Of a DNA stretch of 64,000 nt, positions 51,772-61,574 are shown piece after piece. Source of the DNA: VSJD01 sp964617825 (lineage in GTDB: Bacteria > Verrucomicrobiota > Kiritimatiellia > JAAZAB01). The stretch spans positions 1-64,000 of the forward strand of contig CAZTWL010000024.1 in assembly GCA_964617825.1 (NCBI GenBank), written 5' to 3'. A model generated the notes under the pieces. It made no database searches, had not been told where the DNA came from, and worked only from the letters and a program-made list of their open reading frames with translations. The number at the start of each line of letters is the position of its first letter. Position 1 is the stretch's first letter. A program made the translations under genes and the position numbers.

Positions 51772-53868
51772 GTGGCGCGTCGCATTCCATTAGAGCGTGT
51801 TCGCAACGTCGGCATCATGGCGCATATCGACGCCGGCAAGACAACGGTAAGTGAACGCCTGTTGTATTATTCCGGCAAAACCCACAAGGTGGGTGAAGTC
51901 CACGATGGCGCGGCCACCATGGACTGGATGGTTCAGGAACGCGAGCGCGGCATCACGATCACCTCAGCCGCCACGACTCTGCCCTGGAAAGACTACGAAA
52001 TTACCCTGATCGACACCCCCGGGCACGTGGATTTTACCGCCGAAGTCGAACGCAGTCTGCGCGTGCTGGATGGCGCCGTGGCGCTTTTTTGCGCCGTAGG
52101 CGGCGTCCAACCCCAGTCGGAAAAAGTCTGGAAACAGAGCGAGAAATACGGCGTCCCAAAAATCGCTTTCATCAATAAAATGGACCGCACCGGCGCCGAC
52201 TTTTTCGGCGTCGTCAAAAAAATCCAGGATGTCCTGGGCGGCAACGCCGTGCCGGTAGTAGTGCCCATCGGCAAGGAAGATCAATTTAAAGGGGTCATCG
52301 ACCTGCTGACGATGAAGGCCTTGACCTATCCCGGTGACGATCAAGGCCAGAGTTGCGTAGAAACCGAGATTCCGGCGGAGTTTCGCGCCAAGGCCAAAAA
52401 ATGGCGCGCCAACTTAGTGGAAAAATGCGCGGAACAAGACGACGCCCTCCTGGAAAAATTCTTAAACACCGGGGACCTGACCGAAAAAGAGATGCTCGGC
52501 ATTATCCGCAAAGCCACGATCGCCCACAAGGTGATTCCGGTTTATTGTGGCTCGGCCTTTAAGAACAAGGGAATCCAGCCGCTTCTGGACGGCATTGTGT
52601 CTTTCCTGCCCTCCCCGGCCGACCTGCCTCCGGTGGTCAGCGCCGGCACGGCGGAAGACGAAGAACTCATCCAGCGCGCGCCATCCGACGATGAACCCAT
52701 GTCGGCCATCGCCTTCAAGGTCATGTCCGACAAGCACATGGGCAAACTGACGTATTTGCGGGTTTATTCCGGAAAAATCAAGACCGGGGATCCGATCTAT
52801 AACAGCACCCAACAGGCCGAGGCGCGCATCGGCCGCCTGATGCGCATGCATGCCAACCGCCAGGAGGGCATCGAGGAAGCCTCTACCGGCGACATCGTGG
52901 CCGTGGTGGGCCTGGCTAAAACCCATACGGGCGACACGCTCTGCAGTCCGGAACATCCTATTCTTCTGGAAGCCATCGAATTCCCGACCCCGGTCATGTC
53001 CATCAGCGTCAAGCCGGAAAGCAGAATGGATGGCGAAAAGGCCCTGGTCTCGCTGCATCGGCTGGCGGAGGAAGACCCCACCTTTTTCGTCAAAATGGAC
53101 CCGGAAACCAAGGAAACCATTATTTCGGGAATGGGCGAATTGCATCTGGAAATCCTGGTGGACCGGCTCCTGCGCGAATTCGACGTCAAAGTCGCCGTGG
53201 GGCGGCCGGAAGTCGCCTTCCGCGAAACCGCGACCGTGACGATCGAAGGTCAGTACAAGCACATCAAGCAATCCGGCGGGCGCGGTCAATATGCGCACGT
53301 CTGGTTGAGAGTTGAACCGCTGGAGACCGGTGCGGGCTTCGAGTTTGTCAACGAAGTCAAGGGCGGGCGTATTCCGGCGGAATATATCCCCTCGGTGGAA
53401 AAAGGCGTCATCCGAGCCATGGAAAAAGGTCCCTTTGCCGCTTACCCGGTGGTGGATGTGCGCGTCACGGTTTTCGACGGTTCATACCATGAAGTGGATT
53501 CGAGCGACATGGCCTTCCAGGAAGCGGGCCGCGCCTGTTTCCGCGAGTTGTTTCTCAAGGCGCATCCGGAAATCACCGAACCGGTCATGTCGCTGGAAGT
53601 GACGACTCCCGAAGATTTTGTGGGTGGCGTTACCGGCACAATCTGCCAGCGGCGCGGCCGGATCGAATCCATGGAGCCCCAGGGCAATTATCGGATCGTC
53701 CGCGCCATGGCGCCCCTGAGCGAGATGTTCGGCTATTCCAATGTGATCCGCACCATCAGCCAGGGCCGCGCCGCCTATGTCATGCACTTCGAACGTTACG
53801 AGGCTGTCCCCTATTCGATCGCTGAGGAACTCGTGAAGAAGCGCCGCGAAGAAGGCAAAGTGCACTGA
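51772..53868 (+). CDS. fusA: Elongation factor G
   Basis: A 698-residue translational GTPase that drives ribosome translocation. The G1 motif HIDAGKTT, DTPGHVDFT and NKMDRTGADF mark the GTPase domain, followed by domains II-V including ERERGITITSAATT (switch I), GRGQYAHVWL and GNYRIVRAMAPLSEMFGYS. The start is GTG at 51772, with AAGGAG 8 bases upstream; an in-frame TTG 36 bases earlier is unlikely. It stands alone here, not beside rpsG or tuf. Confidence 0.95.
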   Translation: MARRIPLERVRNVGIMAHIDAGKTTVSERLLYYSGKTHKVGEVHDGAATMDWMVQERERGITITSAATTLPWKDYEITLIDTPGHVDFTAEVERSLRVLDGAVALFCAVGGVQPQSEKVWKQSEKYGVPKIAFINKMDRTGADFFGVVKKIQDVLGGNAVPVVVPIGKEDQFKGVIDLLTMKALTYPGDDQGQSCVETEIPAEFRAKAKKWRANLVEKCAEQDDALLEKFLNTGDLTEKEMLGIIRKATIAHKVIPVYCGSAFKNKGIQPLLDGIVSFLPSPADLPPVVSAGTAEDEELIQRAPSDDEPMSAIAFKVMSDKHMGKLTYLRVYSGKIKTGDPIYNSTQQAEARIGRLMRMHANRQEGIEEASTGDIVAVVGLAKTHTGDTLCSPEHPILLEAIEFPTPVMSISVKPESRMDGEKALVSLHRLAEEDPTFFVKMDPETKETIISGMGELHLEILVDRLLREFDVKVAVGRPEVAFRETATVTIEGQYKHIKQSGGRGQYAHVWLRVEPLETGAGFEFVNEVKGGRIPAEYIPSVEKGVIRAMEKGPFAAYPVVDVRVTVFDGSYHEVDSSDMAFQEAGRACFRELFLKAHPEITEPVMSLEVTTPEDFVGGVTGTICQRRGRIESMEPQGNYRIVRAMAPLSEMFGYSNVIRTISQGRAAYVMHFERYEAVPYSIAEELVKKRREEGKVH

Positions 53869-53991
53869 GATCGGATTGCCGATTTTCTAATCGCAGACAG
53901 CCGGCTTCGGATCGGAGAGGCGTGTGGCGGCATCAGGTTTGGTCCGTCCATGGCGCGCTGCCGGCCGTGTGCGCAACGGGCGGCACGGTGC

Positions 53992-55143
53992 TTACTGAAT
54001 TTTAAAGTCCGGCAGGGACCGGGCCAATATTCCGGCCTTGGCCAGGCACTCGGCATATTCCTGTTCCGGCGAAGATCCATGGGTTATGCCGCCGCCAACA
54101 TGATAGCGCGCAACCCCCGTTTGCACATCAATCGTCACGGTGCGAATGGCTACATTGAATTCCACCCGCCCGTCGGGCGCCCACCAGCCAAGCGTGCCGC
54201 AGTAAATACCGCGCGGATGGGGTTCGAGAGCGCGAATAATTTCCGTGGCATGGATTTTGGGCGCACCGGTCACGGAACCTGACGGGAACAGGACCGAAAA
54301 AATGTCCGGAACGGACGACCGGGATTGCGCCACAACCGTGGATGTCATCTGCCAAACGGTCGGATAGCGTTCCAGCTCGCACAGGCGGGCAACCTTGACC
54401 GAACCCACCCGGCTGATCCGGCTCAGATCGTTCCGGAGCACATCCACAATCATGACATTTTCAGCCCGTTCCTTGGCGCTAGCGGCGAGCGACCGCGCAA
54501 CCCGGGAATCGTCTGCCGGACAGCGCCCGCGGCAGGCGGTGCCCTTCATAGGACGCGTGATCAAGTTTTCCTTGTCCTTTTTAAAAAACAATTCCGGCGA
54601 GGCGGAAAGCAAATGGAAGCGGCCGGCCTGAATATAGGCGCAATGATCCGCATCCTGGGCGGCGCACAACCGCTGGAACCAACTCATGGAATCGCCCTGA
54701 AAACCGGCCTGCAAGGGAAAGGTGTAATTGATTTGATAAGCATCGCCGGCTACGATCAGGTCGCGAATTCGGCGAACCTGCCGATAATAAGTTGCGGCAC
54801 TCACCAGGGCGTTCCATGGGCCAACCCGGAAAGGAACCGTGCCGGTCTCCGCCGGTCTAGCCGCTGCCGGCGGCGGCAGAGAGCGTACCGGGGCGCGATA
54901 CAGCCCGAACCAAGCCAACGGAAGATCGCCTGGCGGGTGCGCGCAGAGCGCCGCATCGAACGCCGGCGCCGCTTCATAAGCCATGAATCCGGCCGCATAA
55001 AAACCGCGGGCCACTTCCGCGGCCACGCGCTGGAGGCACGGTTTAACCTCGGCCAGCCTGGCGGCCGTGAGGGTCAGCGCCGGGTTCGAAAAGGCAAGCG
55101 TACCGGCCCGCGAAACAAAGACGCTATCGCCCAGCGCGGCCAT
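53992..55143 (-). CDS. pabB: Aminodeoxychorismate synthase component I (PabB family)
   Basis: A 383-residue chorismate-binding enzyme of the anthranilate synthase I/PabB family. It shows GDAYQINYTFP, the ITRPMKGTACRG block, FPSGSVTGAPKIHATEII and the closing YHVGGGITHGSSPEQEY. In PabB the block reads KPIKGT, and here Pro-Met-Lys-Gly keeps the active-site Lys. It makes aminodeoxychorismate for folate synthesis. The N-terminal part is short. The ATG at 55143 lies 3 bases after the stop of the upstream channel gene. No pabA or pabC is in the window. Confidence 0.88.
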   Translation of the reverse strand: MAALGDSVFVSRAGTLAFSNPALTLTAARLAEVKPCLQRVAAEVARGFYAAGFMAYEAAPAFDAALCAHPPGDLPLAWFGLYRAPVRSLPPPAAARPAETGTVPFRVGPWNALVSAATYYRQVRRIRDLIVAGDAYQINYTFPLQAGFQGDSMSWFQRLCAAQDADHCAYIQAGRFHLLSASPELFFKKDKENLITRPMKGTACRGRCPADDSRVARSLAASAKERAENVMIVDVLRNDLSRISRVGSVKVARLCELERYPTVWQMTSTVVAQSRSSVPDIFSVLFPSGSVTGAPKIHATEIIRALEPHPRGIYCGTLGWWAPDGRVEFNVAIRTVTIDVQTGVARYHVGGGITHGSSPEQEYAECLAKAGILARSLPDFKIQ

Positions 55144-55145
55144 GG

Positions 55146-55799
55146 TTAACCGCCATCCATGGTCTTCTTTTCGGACGGGACCGGAAGAATCATTTTGTAA
55201 CGAACCAGTATGAAAGGGACCAACAGGTACAAAATCGGCCCCCACCGCAAATGAAACCCCGTCACGACCATGGCAATCAGCGACACTAACGGCACAATCA
55301 GGCTGCGGCGTGCGTAATACGCGATAATGCGGCTATCAAGATGGGGCTCTACAAGCCGGTGGCCCGCTGTGGCATACAGCCAATGCACGTAAAACACCAA
55401 GCCGGCGACCAGCAGATTGATCTCCAGCATCCAGACCGCCAATCGCGTATGGCTGTAATCGCCGGCCACAGACGTGGTAAAAGGGATGAGCACGATAAAC
55501 ATGAGCCCGACAATATTGATAAACAGCAGCGTGGAATCCGTCCGCTGGATGAAGTGAAACTGATAATGATGTTCCACCCAATAGACGCCCAGAATGATGA
55601 AGCCCTCAATATAATGGAGAAAATCCGGCAAGAGATTCAGGAGCGCTTTGATGAGACCGTCTTCGGAAAGTTCCTTTTGCGGGGTGAGCAGAATATCAAA
55701 ACCGATGATCAGGATGGTCATGGCAACCGCAAAGATCCCATCGCTGAGCGCTTCAATGCGGCTGGTCTTCAGGTTAAGATTCGAATTCTCGTGAGCCAT
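55146..55799 (-). CDS. TMEM175/DUF1211-family membrane protein
   Basis: A 217-residue protein with about six membrane helices. The first carries RIEALSDGIFAVAMTILI, the RxxxFSDG-type motif of TMEM175/DUF1211 potassium channels (here with Leu instead of Phe). The ATG at 55799 is preferred because GGAGG lies 8 bases upstream. Bacterial members conduct potassium; their physiological role is not settled. It runs directly into pabB. Confidence 0.85.
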   Translation of the reverse strand: MAHENSNLNLKTSRIEALSDGIFAVAMTILIIGFDILLTPQKELSEDGLIKALLNLLPDFLHYIEGFIILGVYWVEHHYQFHFIQRTDSTLLFINIVGLMFIVLIPFTTSVAGDYSHTRLAVWMLEINLLVAGLVFYVHWLYATAGHRLVEPHLDSRIIAYYARRSLIVPLVSLIAMVVTGFHLRWGPILYLLVPFILVRYKMILPVPSEKKTMDGG

Positions 55800-55909
55800 C
55801 GACGTCGCCTCCGATCCCGCCAATAAAATATTCGAGGTGAATTTGGCAAAAAACACCCGGCCGGTCAACCATTTTACCGTTTGTGCCGTTTGCAGTTGAC
55901 AGCGGTGCG

Positions 55910-55918
55910 AGTGTTATG
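55910..55918 (+). promoter_or_regulatory. Possible extended -10 promoter of the lipoprotein gene
   Basis: TG (55910-55911), one base, then TATGCT (55913-55918) is an extended -10. A TTGACA at 55894-55899 is only 13 bases away, too close for a normal -35. The predicted start leaves a very short leader before the ATG at 55933. Confidence 0.3.
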
Positions 55919-55932
55919 CTACTTGGAAGCCC

Positions 55933-56346
55933 ATGCAATGCAAATCCATAGGTTTGTGGCTGGGCTGCGCGGCGGCGCTGGTGCCGTTAACCTTCCTGTT
56001 AATCGGTTGCGAAGTGGATTCCGCCAATCGCGGGATCGAAATCAGCCCCAGTGCGGCAACGGTAAAATATGGCGAATCCGTGACGCTTAACGCGCTCTAC
56101 GGCTATGTTTATACCTGGTCTTTGTCGGACAGCACCCTGGGGACGCTTAATACCTACAAAGGCCAGCAAGTGGTTTACACCAGCCTGACCGATCCGACCG
56201 CCACAGCCGTCCAGACCATTACGGTAAGCTCCACATTTTCCGACAACGACTCGTCCGGCACCGGTTCGAACGCCCCCGTCGTTCATACGGCTGAGGCCTA
56301 CATTACGCACATTAACTCCTCAAACAATCCCTGGACATCGGAATAA
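55933..56346 (+). CDS. Small predicted lipoprotein
   Basis: A 137-residue protein with a lipoprotein signal peptide: basic MQCKS, a hydrophobic core and lipobox LLIGC, giving a lipidated Cys at about residue 26. The mature part (ISPSAATVKYGESVTLNAL) resembles a bacterial immunoglobulin-like strand pattern and has a Ser/Thr/Asp-rich middle. It should sit at the outer or inner membrane facing the periplasm. Function unknown. It is followed 64 bases later by the PIG-L deacetylase gene. Confidence 0.7.
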   Translation: MQCKSIGLWLGCAAALVPLTFLLIGCEVDSANRGIEISPSAATVKYGESVTLNALYGYVYTWSLSDSTLGTLNTYKGQQVVYTSLTDPTATAVQTITVSSTFSDNDSSGTGSNAPVVHTAEAYITHINSSNNPWTSE

Positions 56347-56410
56347 GTTTAGGGATCAGCCACGGGTAATCAGCGACCTTTGGATGTTTACCCTGGATGG
56401 CAGGTAACTC

Positions 56411-57817
56411 ATGGCCTTCTATCGGTTGTGTATTGGCTTGGCTACCATCGCCGCATGCGCGACGGGATGGGCCGGCCCGGCAAGCACTCCATCTCCATTG
56501 CCCGTCCTGGCGCTTTCCACCAACGATCGCATCTTGGTCATGGCCCCGCATCCGGACGACGAATCCTTGGGCTGCGGCGGAATCATCCAGAGCGCCGTGG
56601 AACGTCACATCCCTGTGCGCGTAGTGTTCTTCACCTATGGCGACAACAACCAATGGTCTTTTGTTTTGTATCGCAAATATCCCGTGCTTGAGCCCAAGGC
56701 GGTCCAGAGCATGGGCTTGATGCGCCGCGGCGAGGCCATCCACGCCGCGCAGCTGCTGGGCCTGGAAACCAACCAGTTGACGTTTCTGGGATACCCCGAT
56801 TTCGGCACGCTGCATATCTGGAACAACTGCTGGGGAAAGCATCCGCCCTTCAAAAGCATGCTGACCAGGACCACGGCAGTTCCCTACCCCAACGCGCTGC
56901 GCCCGGGAGCGCGGTATACCGGCGAGGATATCCTGCAGGACCTGACGACGATTCTGCGGGATTTCAAACCGACCAAAATATTTATTTCGCATCCGGCCGA
57001 TCACAATCCCGATCACCGCGCGCTCTATCTGTTCATGCGCGTGGCATTATGGAACCTGGAATCCGAACTGCGACCCGACATGTTATCCTACCTGACACAC
57101 TTTCACCGCTGGCCCGCACCGCAAGGACTGCATGTCACCCAACGCCTGGACCCGCCGGACTCCTTGCGCCCGATGGGCGCCTGGTATTCTTTCCCGCTCG
57201 GTAGCAATCAAGTCAGCATCAAACTGGCCGCACTCAAGGCCCATGCATCCCAATTCCGCTATTCCGGCAAATATCTTTCGTCTTTCGTACGGCAGAACGA
57301 ATTGTTCGGCGATCTGCCCGCCATCGACCTGTCGGCATCGCACGAGCTGAAGCCCACCGCCCCCATTCCGATGGAAACGACGTCCGATTTGCCCAATGAA
57401 CTAACCGCGGAGGAACGCGACGCCTACACCGGCGTTCAATGGAATTTTGCCCGCCGCGAAGGCGATGCCGTTGTCTTGTCCATCAATGTCTCACGCCCCC
57501 TCTCGCAAACGGTGGAGGCCGAGGTGACCATCTTCGGTTATCGACCCGATGTGCCCTTTCATGCAATGCCGAAGCTGCGCATTGGCCTGGGCGAATTACG
57601 GCACAGGATCATGGACGGCCCGCAACAACTGGACAACAGCGCGGCAACGGTAACCTACCGGAACAAATCCATCAACCTGAGCGTGCCTCTTGCCGCCCTG
57701 GGCAATCCGGACCGCATCCTTATTTCGGCCCGAACATCCCGAGCGGAAGTTCCTTTAGACTGGGTTGCCTGGCGAATATTAGTCATGTCTCCGGGTCAAA
57801 CCGGGCGGCAACCCTGA
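56411..57817 (+). CDS. Exported PIG-L/LmbE-family deacetylase
   Basis: A 468-residue protein with a signal peptide (about 21 residues ending GWAG). The catalytic zinc site is APHPDDESLGCGG (near residue 46) and HPADHNPDHR (near 200), as in GlcNAc-PI and LmbE-type N-deacetylases. A beta-rich C-terminal domain of about 180 residues follows. It probably removes acetyl from an N-acetylglucosamine-containing substrate in the periplasm. Its place after a lipoprotein gene suggests an envelope role. Confidence 0.85.
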   Translation: MAFYRLCIGLATIAACATGWAGPASTPSPLPVLALSTNDRILVMAPHPDDESLGCGGIIQSAVERHIPVRVVFFTYGDNNQWSFVLYRKYPVLEPKAVQSMGLMRRGEAIHAAQLLGLETNQLTFLGYPDFGTLHIWNNCWGKHPPFKSMLTRTTAVPYPNALRPGARYTGEDILQDLTTILRDFKPTKIFISHPADHNPDHRALYLFMRVALWNLESELRPDMLSYLTHFHRWPAPQGLHVTQRLDPPDSLRPMGAWYSFPLGSNQVSIKLAALKAHASQFRYSGKYLSSFVRQNELFGDLPAIDLSASHELKPTAPIPMETTSDLPNELTAEERDAYTGVQWNFARREGDAVVLSINVSRPLSQTVEAEVTIFGYRPDVPFHAMPKLRIGLGELRHRIMDGPQQLDNSAATVTYRNKSINLSVPLAALGNPDRILISARTSRAEVPLDWVAWRILVMSPGQTGRQP

Positions 57818-57960
57818 TCCATGGCAACTATTCGTATATCTGAATTCAGGATAAGCAGAGCCGGGACGGCCTCGGCGCTGGCGCGCCGGATACCGAGTTG
57901 TGTTTTCCGACCGCCGATCGACAACACTGGATGGCAACGCCTTCCCCGCGGAACGAACAA

Positions 57961-59106
57961 ATGAAAATATATATTTGCCCGGCACTGATGGATACCCTGA
58001 TCTTTCTCGTAACCTTTGCGGTCATGTATCGCGCCGGCGAACAGGGCATGAGCATCACGCAGTGCGCCTGGATGGCCTGCCTGTTTCAACTGACTTACAT
58101 GCTTACCAGCCTGGTCGCCGGGTTCCTGCTGTCCCGCCGCAACACCAGGTTTATCCTTCTGGCGAGCGTCGTGCTCTGCACGCTCTTCGGCGTCATCTGC
58201 CTGATGGCCAGGGAATTTCCCGTGGTGCTGGCGGCTTTCGGGTGCACGGGAATTTTCATGGCATTTTTCTTCAATGCCTTCCAGGCATTCATGCGCAAGG
58301 AATCGGCGCCCGGAGATTTGAAACGCGCCATCGGCCTCTATACGCTGGCCTGGAGCCTGGGCAGCGCCGCGGGCATTATTTTATCCGGGATCGTTTACCG
58401 CATGGGGTTTGTTGCCCTGTCGGCATTGACGGTTATGGCCGGCCTTACCATGCTGACCATCCTGATCAGGCATCGTCCGCGCCCGGCGGACGCGCCCTCC
58501 GCAGACGAACAGGTCGAACGCGGATCGGGCAAAGCGCCGCCAGTCAACGCCATTTACGTCTGGGTCGGCTGGCTGATGATTTTCATGGCCATGTTCGTCC
58601 AGCGCCCGATCCACAGTTTCTTTCCCGCAATCAGCGCCAAGGCCGGGGTCAGCGCCTTTGTGACCGGCCTGCCGCTTTTCCTGCAGATGACGGTGCAGGC
58701 CGTTTTCGGCTTTGCTATGATCCGCTGGCGCCACTGGCTCTACCGCCGGACACCACTGTGGCTGACTCACGGAATGGCGATTGGCTTGCTCCTGGTCATG
58801 TGGCGCTGGCCGGTATTGCCGGTCTGTTTTTTGGGCATCAGCCTGCTTGGCGCCTATGCCGGGTTCATCTATTTCAGCAGCGTTTATTACGCATCCAATT
58901 CCGGGCGGAGGTCGCTCAACATCGGAATCAACGAATTTCTAGTGGGTCTGGGCTCGTTCGCGGGCCTGTTTCTCAGCGAGTTGTTCATGAAACGGACCGG
59001 CAACGACGCGAATATGTATCTGGTGATTGCCGTGGCCATGCTGATTTCACTGGCAGCCCAGCTGACGATAGCCAGCCGGTTCCGCAAACCGGCGGCGGCC
59101 TCATAA
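57961..59106 (+). CDS. Major facilitator superfamily transporter
   Basis: A 381-residue protein with about twelve hydrophobic helices, starting MKIYICPALMDTLIFLVTF. LLSRRNTRFILLA between helices 2 and 3 is the loop typical of MFS carriers. Charged loops are short. The start at 57961 is preferred for its position next to the first helix, though the ribosome site is weak; frames allow starts up to 63 bases earlier. Substrate unknown. Confidence 0.75.
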   Translation: MKIYICPALMDTLIFLVTFAVMYRAGEQGMSITQCAWMACLFQLTYMLTSLVAGFLLSRRNTRFILLASVVLCTLFGVICLMAREFPVVLAAFGCTGIFMAFFFNAFQAFMRKESAPGDLKRAIGLYTLAWSLGSAAGIILSGIVYRMGFVALSALTVMAGLTMLTILIRHRPRPADAPSADEQVERGSGKAPPVNAIYVWVGWLMIFMAMFVQRPIHSFFPAISAKAGVSAFVTGLPLFLQMTVQAVFGFAMIRWRHWLYRRTPLWLTHGMAIGLLLVMWRWPVLPVCFLGISLLGAYAGFIYFSSVYYASNSGRRSLNIGINEFLVGLGSFAGLFLSELFMKRTGNDANMYLVIAVAMLISLAAQLTIASRFRKPAAAS

Positions 59107-59131
59107 TTTGTGGATTTTGGGCATTTTAGGG

Positions 59132-59159
59132 TTGACAGGGCCTCGGTCTTGGCTATGAT
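59132..59159 (+). promoter_or_regulatory. Strong sigma-70 promoter of rplU-rpmA-obgE
   Basis: A perfect TTGACA (59132-59137), 16 bases, then TATGAT (59154-59159). It lies 64 bases before the rplU ATG and is the best promoter match in the window. Confidence 0.75.
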
Positions 59160-59222
59160 GCTCGGGTTTTGAGGGAAGAAAGGAAAAGCGTCCTCAGGCT
59201 TATTCCGTTAACAGGAGATGTG

Positions 59223-59537
59223 ATGAAAGCTTACGCGGTAATTCAAACGGGCGGTAAACAGTACCGCGTGGAAGCAGGTGAAATCCTGTCCGTCGAGCTG
59301 TTGGAAGTCAAGGAAGGCGACAAGGTGGACAATTTTCCGGTGTTGGCCGTATCCGATGGCGCCAAGCTGACGCTGGGCAAGCCGCACGTGGCCGGCGCCA
59401 AAGTGACCGCTGTTGTTCTGCGGAACAAACGGGGCGTAAAGGTCGTGTCCTTCAAGAAAAAACGCCGCAAGAGCTACGAGCGCAAAAAGGGGCATCGGCA
59501 GGAACTGACGGTCCTGAAAATCGAAAGCGTAGCATAG
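59223..59537 (+). CDS. rplU: 50S ribosomal protein L21
   Basis: A 104-residue protein beginning MKAYAVIQTGGKQYRVEAG, the L21 signature, with a basic C-terminus that binds 23S rRNA. AGGAG lies 5 bases before the ATG at 59223; an earlier in-frame start would include leader sequence. First gene of the usual rplU-rpmA-obgE operon. Confidence 0.97.
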   Translation: MKAYAVIQTGGKQYRVEAGEILSVELLEVKEGDKVDNFPVLAVSDGAKLTLGKPHVAGAKVTAVVLRNKRGVKVVSFKKKRRKSYERKKGHRQELTVLKIESVA

Positions 59538-59595
59538 CGGCCCATTCCAATACGCAAGCAGCAATCAACAATTCGTAATTCTTCAGGGGTTTCGC

Positions 59596-59853
59596 ATGGC
59601 AACCAATAAAAGTTCAGGCAGCGCAAAGAACGGCCGCGACAGTCATGGCAAGCGGTTGGGTGTTAAGCAGTTTGACGGCCAGGTCGTGAAAGCCGGCGCC
59701 ATAATTATCCGCCAGCGCGGCACCCGGATGCATCCCGGCGTCAACGTCAAGCGCGGCCGCGACGACACCCTTTTCGCCCTGAAATCCGGCGTGGTTAAGT
59801 TCGAAAAGGAAGGCAAGCGCGTGCGTGTGGACGAACTTGCGCCAGCTTTGTGA
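59596..59853 (+). CDS. rpmA: 50S ribosomal protein L27
   Basis: An 85-residue protein with GSAKNGRDSHGKRLGVK and GAIIIRQRGTRMHPG, the L27 core that reaches the peptidyl-transferase centre. The N-terminal residues ATNKSSG differ from the common AHKKGQG. Its stop overlaps the obgE GTG start. Confidence 0.96.
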   Translation: MATNKSSGSAKNGRDSHGKRLGVKQFDGQVVKAGAIIIRQRGTRMHPGVNVKRGRDDTLFALKSGVVKFEKEGKRVRVDELAPAL

Positions 59854-60845
59854 AAGGCTTCAAATTCGTTGAAACGACTGTAGCCGATATCCTCGCCGGT
59901 TGCGGCGGGGATGGCAGCGCCAGCTTCCGGCGCGAAAAGTATGTCCCCTATGGCGGCCCTGACGGCGGTGACGGCGGACGGGGCGGCCATGTTATCCTCC
60001 AAGCGGACTCCAACGTCGATTCGCTGATTACCCTCTATTACCAGCCGCGCCAGCACGCCGAAGATGGCGGCAAAGGCATGGGCCAGAAGCGGCACGGGCG
60101 CAACGGCAAGGATATTATCTTGAAAGTGCCTTGCGGAACCGTCGTACGCGATGAAACTAGCGGCGAGCTTCTGGGCGATTTGGTAACGCCCGGCGAACAG
60201 CTCATCGTGGCGCACGGCGGCAAAGGCGGCTTGGGCAACTGCCACTGGAAGACCAGCGTTCACCAGGCGCCGACCGAGCATACGCAAGGCGCGCCCGGCG
60301 AACAGCGGCGCCTGCGGCTGGACGTTAAAATCGTGGCGGACATCGGGCTGATCGGTTTTCCGAATGCCGGCAAGTCCACCTTGCTCACCGCCATCAGCCA
60401 TGCCCATCCGAAAATCGCCGCCTACCCCTTCACAACGGTCCAGCCCGTGATCGGCACGATCCAATACGACGACTTTTCCCGGCTTAAAATCGTGGATATT
60501 CCCGGGCTGATCCAGGGTGCCCACGCCGGCGCCGGCCTGGGCCACACCTTTCTGCGGCATGTCGAGCGCACGCGCGGCCTGGTCTATGTGATCGACATGG
60601 CCGGGACGGATGGGCGGCGCCCGGCGGACGATTTCATCACTTTGCGCGACGAATTGGCGCGCTATAATCCCGAACTTCTCCAGCGCCCGGAGCTGGTCGT
60701 GGCAAACAAGATAGATTTGGATCCTGCGCTGGAAAACCTGCCTGAATTTATCGAGCGGACAGGGCAGAAGCCCATGCTCGTCTCCGGTTTGACCCGAAGG
60801 GGCACGGACGAACTGAAGAGCGCGCTTAGCAAACTGGTTGGGTAG
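59850..60845 (+). CDS. obgE: Obg-family GTPase
   Basis: A 331-residue GTPase involved in 50S assembly and stress response. It has the glycine-rich Obg fold (FRREKYVPYGGPDGGDGG) and a G domain with GFPNAGKSTLL, DIPGLIQGAHAGAGLGHTFL and NKID. The optional C-terminal OCT domain is absent. GTG start overlaps the rpmA stop by 4 bases (GTGA), so translation is coupled. Confidence 0.95.
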   Translation: MKGFKFVETTVADILAGCGGDGSASFRREKYVPYGGPDGGDGGRGGHVILQADSNVDSLITLYYQPRQHAEDGGKGMGQKRHGRNGKDIILKVPCGTVVRDETSGELLGDLVTPGEQLIVAHGGKGGLGNCHWKTSVHQAPTEHTQGAPGEQRRLRLDVKIVADIGLIGFPNAGKSTLLTAISHAHPKIAAYPFTTVQPVIGTIQYDDFSRLKIVDIPGLIQGAHAGAGLGHTFLRHVERTRGLVYVIDMAGTDGRRPADDFITLRDELARYNPELLQRPELVVANKIDLDPALENLPEFIERTGQKPMLVSGLTRRGTDELKSALSKLVG

Positions 60846-60862
60846 CCGCCAACCGCCGCCGG

Positions 60863-61453
60863 CTATGACGCAAACCCCTTGCCGAACAGTTCTTCCTCCA
60901 CAAGCGCGCAAAAGATGTGGGCGATAAGGATATGCGCCTCCTGGATGCGTGGCGTATCGCGTGACGGCACGGCCAGGCAATAATCGCAATACGGCGCCAT
61001 TTCCTCCCCACCCTGTCCGGTCAAACCGACCCGAATAATTTTTTTCTTTTCGCAGACCTGGAGGGCACGAATGACATTCGGCGACCTGCCGGAGGTCGAA
61101 ATGCCGATAAACATATCGCCAGCCACACCCAACCCCTCGACCTGGCGCGCAAACACCTGCTCGAAACTGCTGTCATTGCCTATGGCCGTCATTACGGAAG
61201 TGTCGGTGACCAGCGAAATCGCCGGAAGGGCCGGGCGGTCGAACCGGAAACGGTTGACCATTTCGCCGGCAATATGCTGGGCATCGCCGGCGCTGCCGCC
61301 GTTGCCGGCCAGCAAAAGCTTGTTGCCGTTGCGATAGGCCTTGATGGCCGCCGCCGCCACTTGCTGAACAGTCCCGATCATGGCCGCATCGGCCAGGATC
61401 GCCTGCTTGACCTCGATGGAGGCCTTGATCTGATGGGTAATGAATTGGTTCAT
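60863..61453 (-). CDS. gmhA: Phosphoheptose isomerase
   Basis: A 196-residue SIS-domain enzyme converting sedoheptulose 7-phosphate to D-glycero-D-manno-heptose 7-phosphate, the first step of LPS heptose synthesis. It shows LLLAGNGGSAGDAQHIAGE, LVTDTSVMTAIGND and FIGISTSGRSPNVI, all GmhA signatures. It belongs with the polysaccharide genes downstream of 61.5 kb and converges with obgE. Confidence 0.93.
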   Translation of the reverse strand: MNQFITHQIKASIEVKQAILADAAMIGTVQQVAAAAIKAYRNGNKLLLAGNGGSAGDAQHIAGEMVNRFRFDRPALPAISLVTDTSVMTAIGNDSSFEQVFARQVEGLGVAGDMFIGISTSGRSPNVIRALQVCEKKKIIRVGLTGQGGEEMAPYCDYCLAVPSRDTPRIQEAHILIAHIFCALVEEELFGKGFAS

Positions 61454-61574
61454 GATTTCACCTCGTTGTTATGCGCCGAAAATCTTATTGCCGGTTTTCG
61501 GTTTTTTGCTCGATTTCAACCCGCAAACACGCCGCGCGGCGCGCAGCGCCCGCGCGGATCGAGACCGCCTGTCC

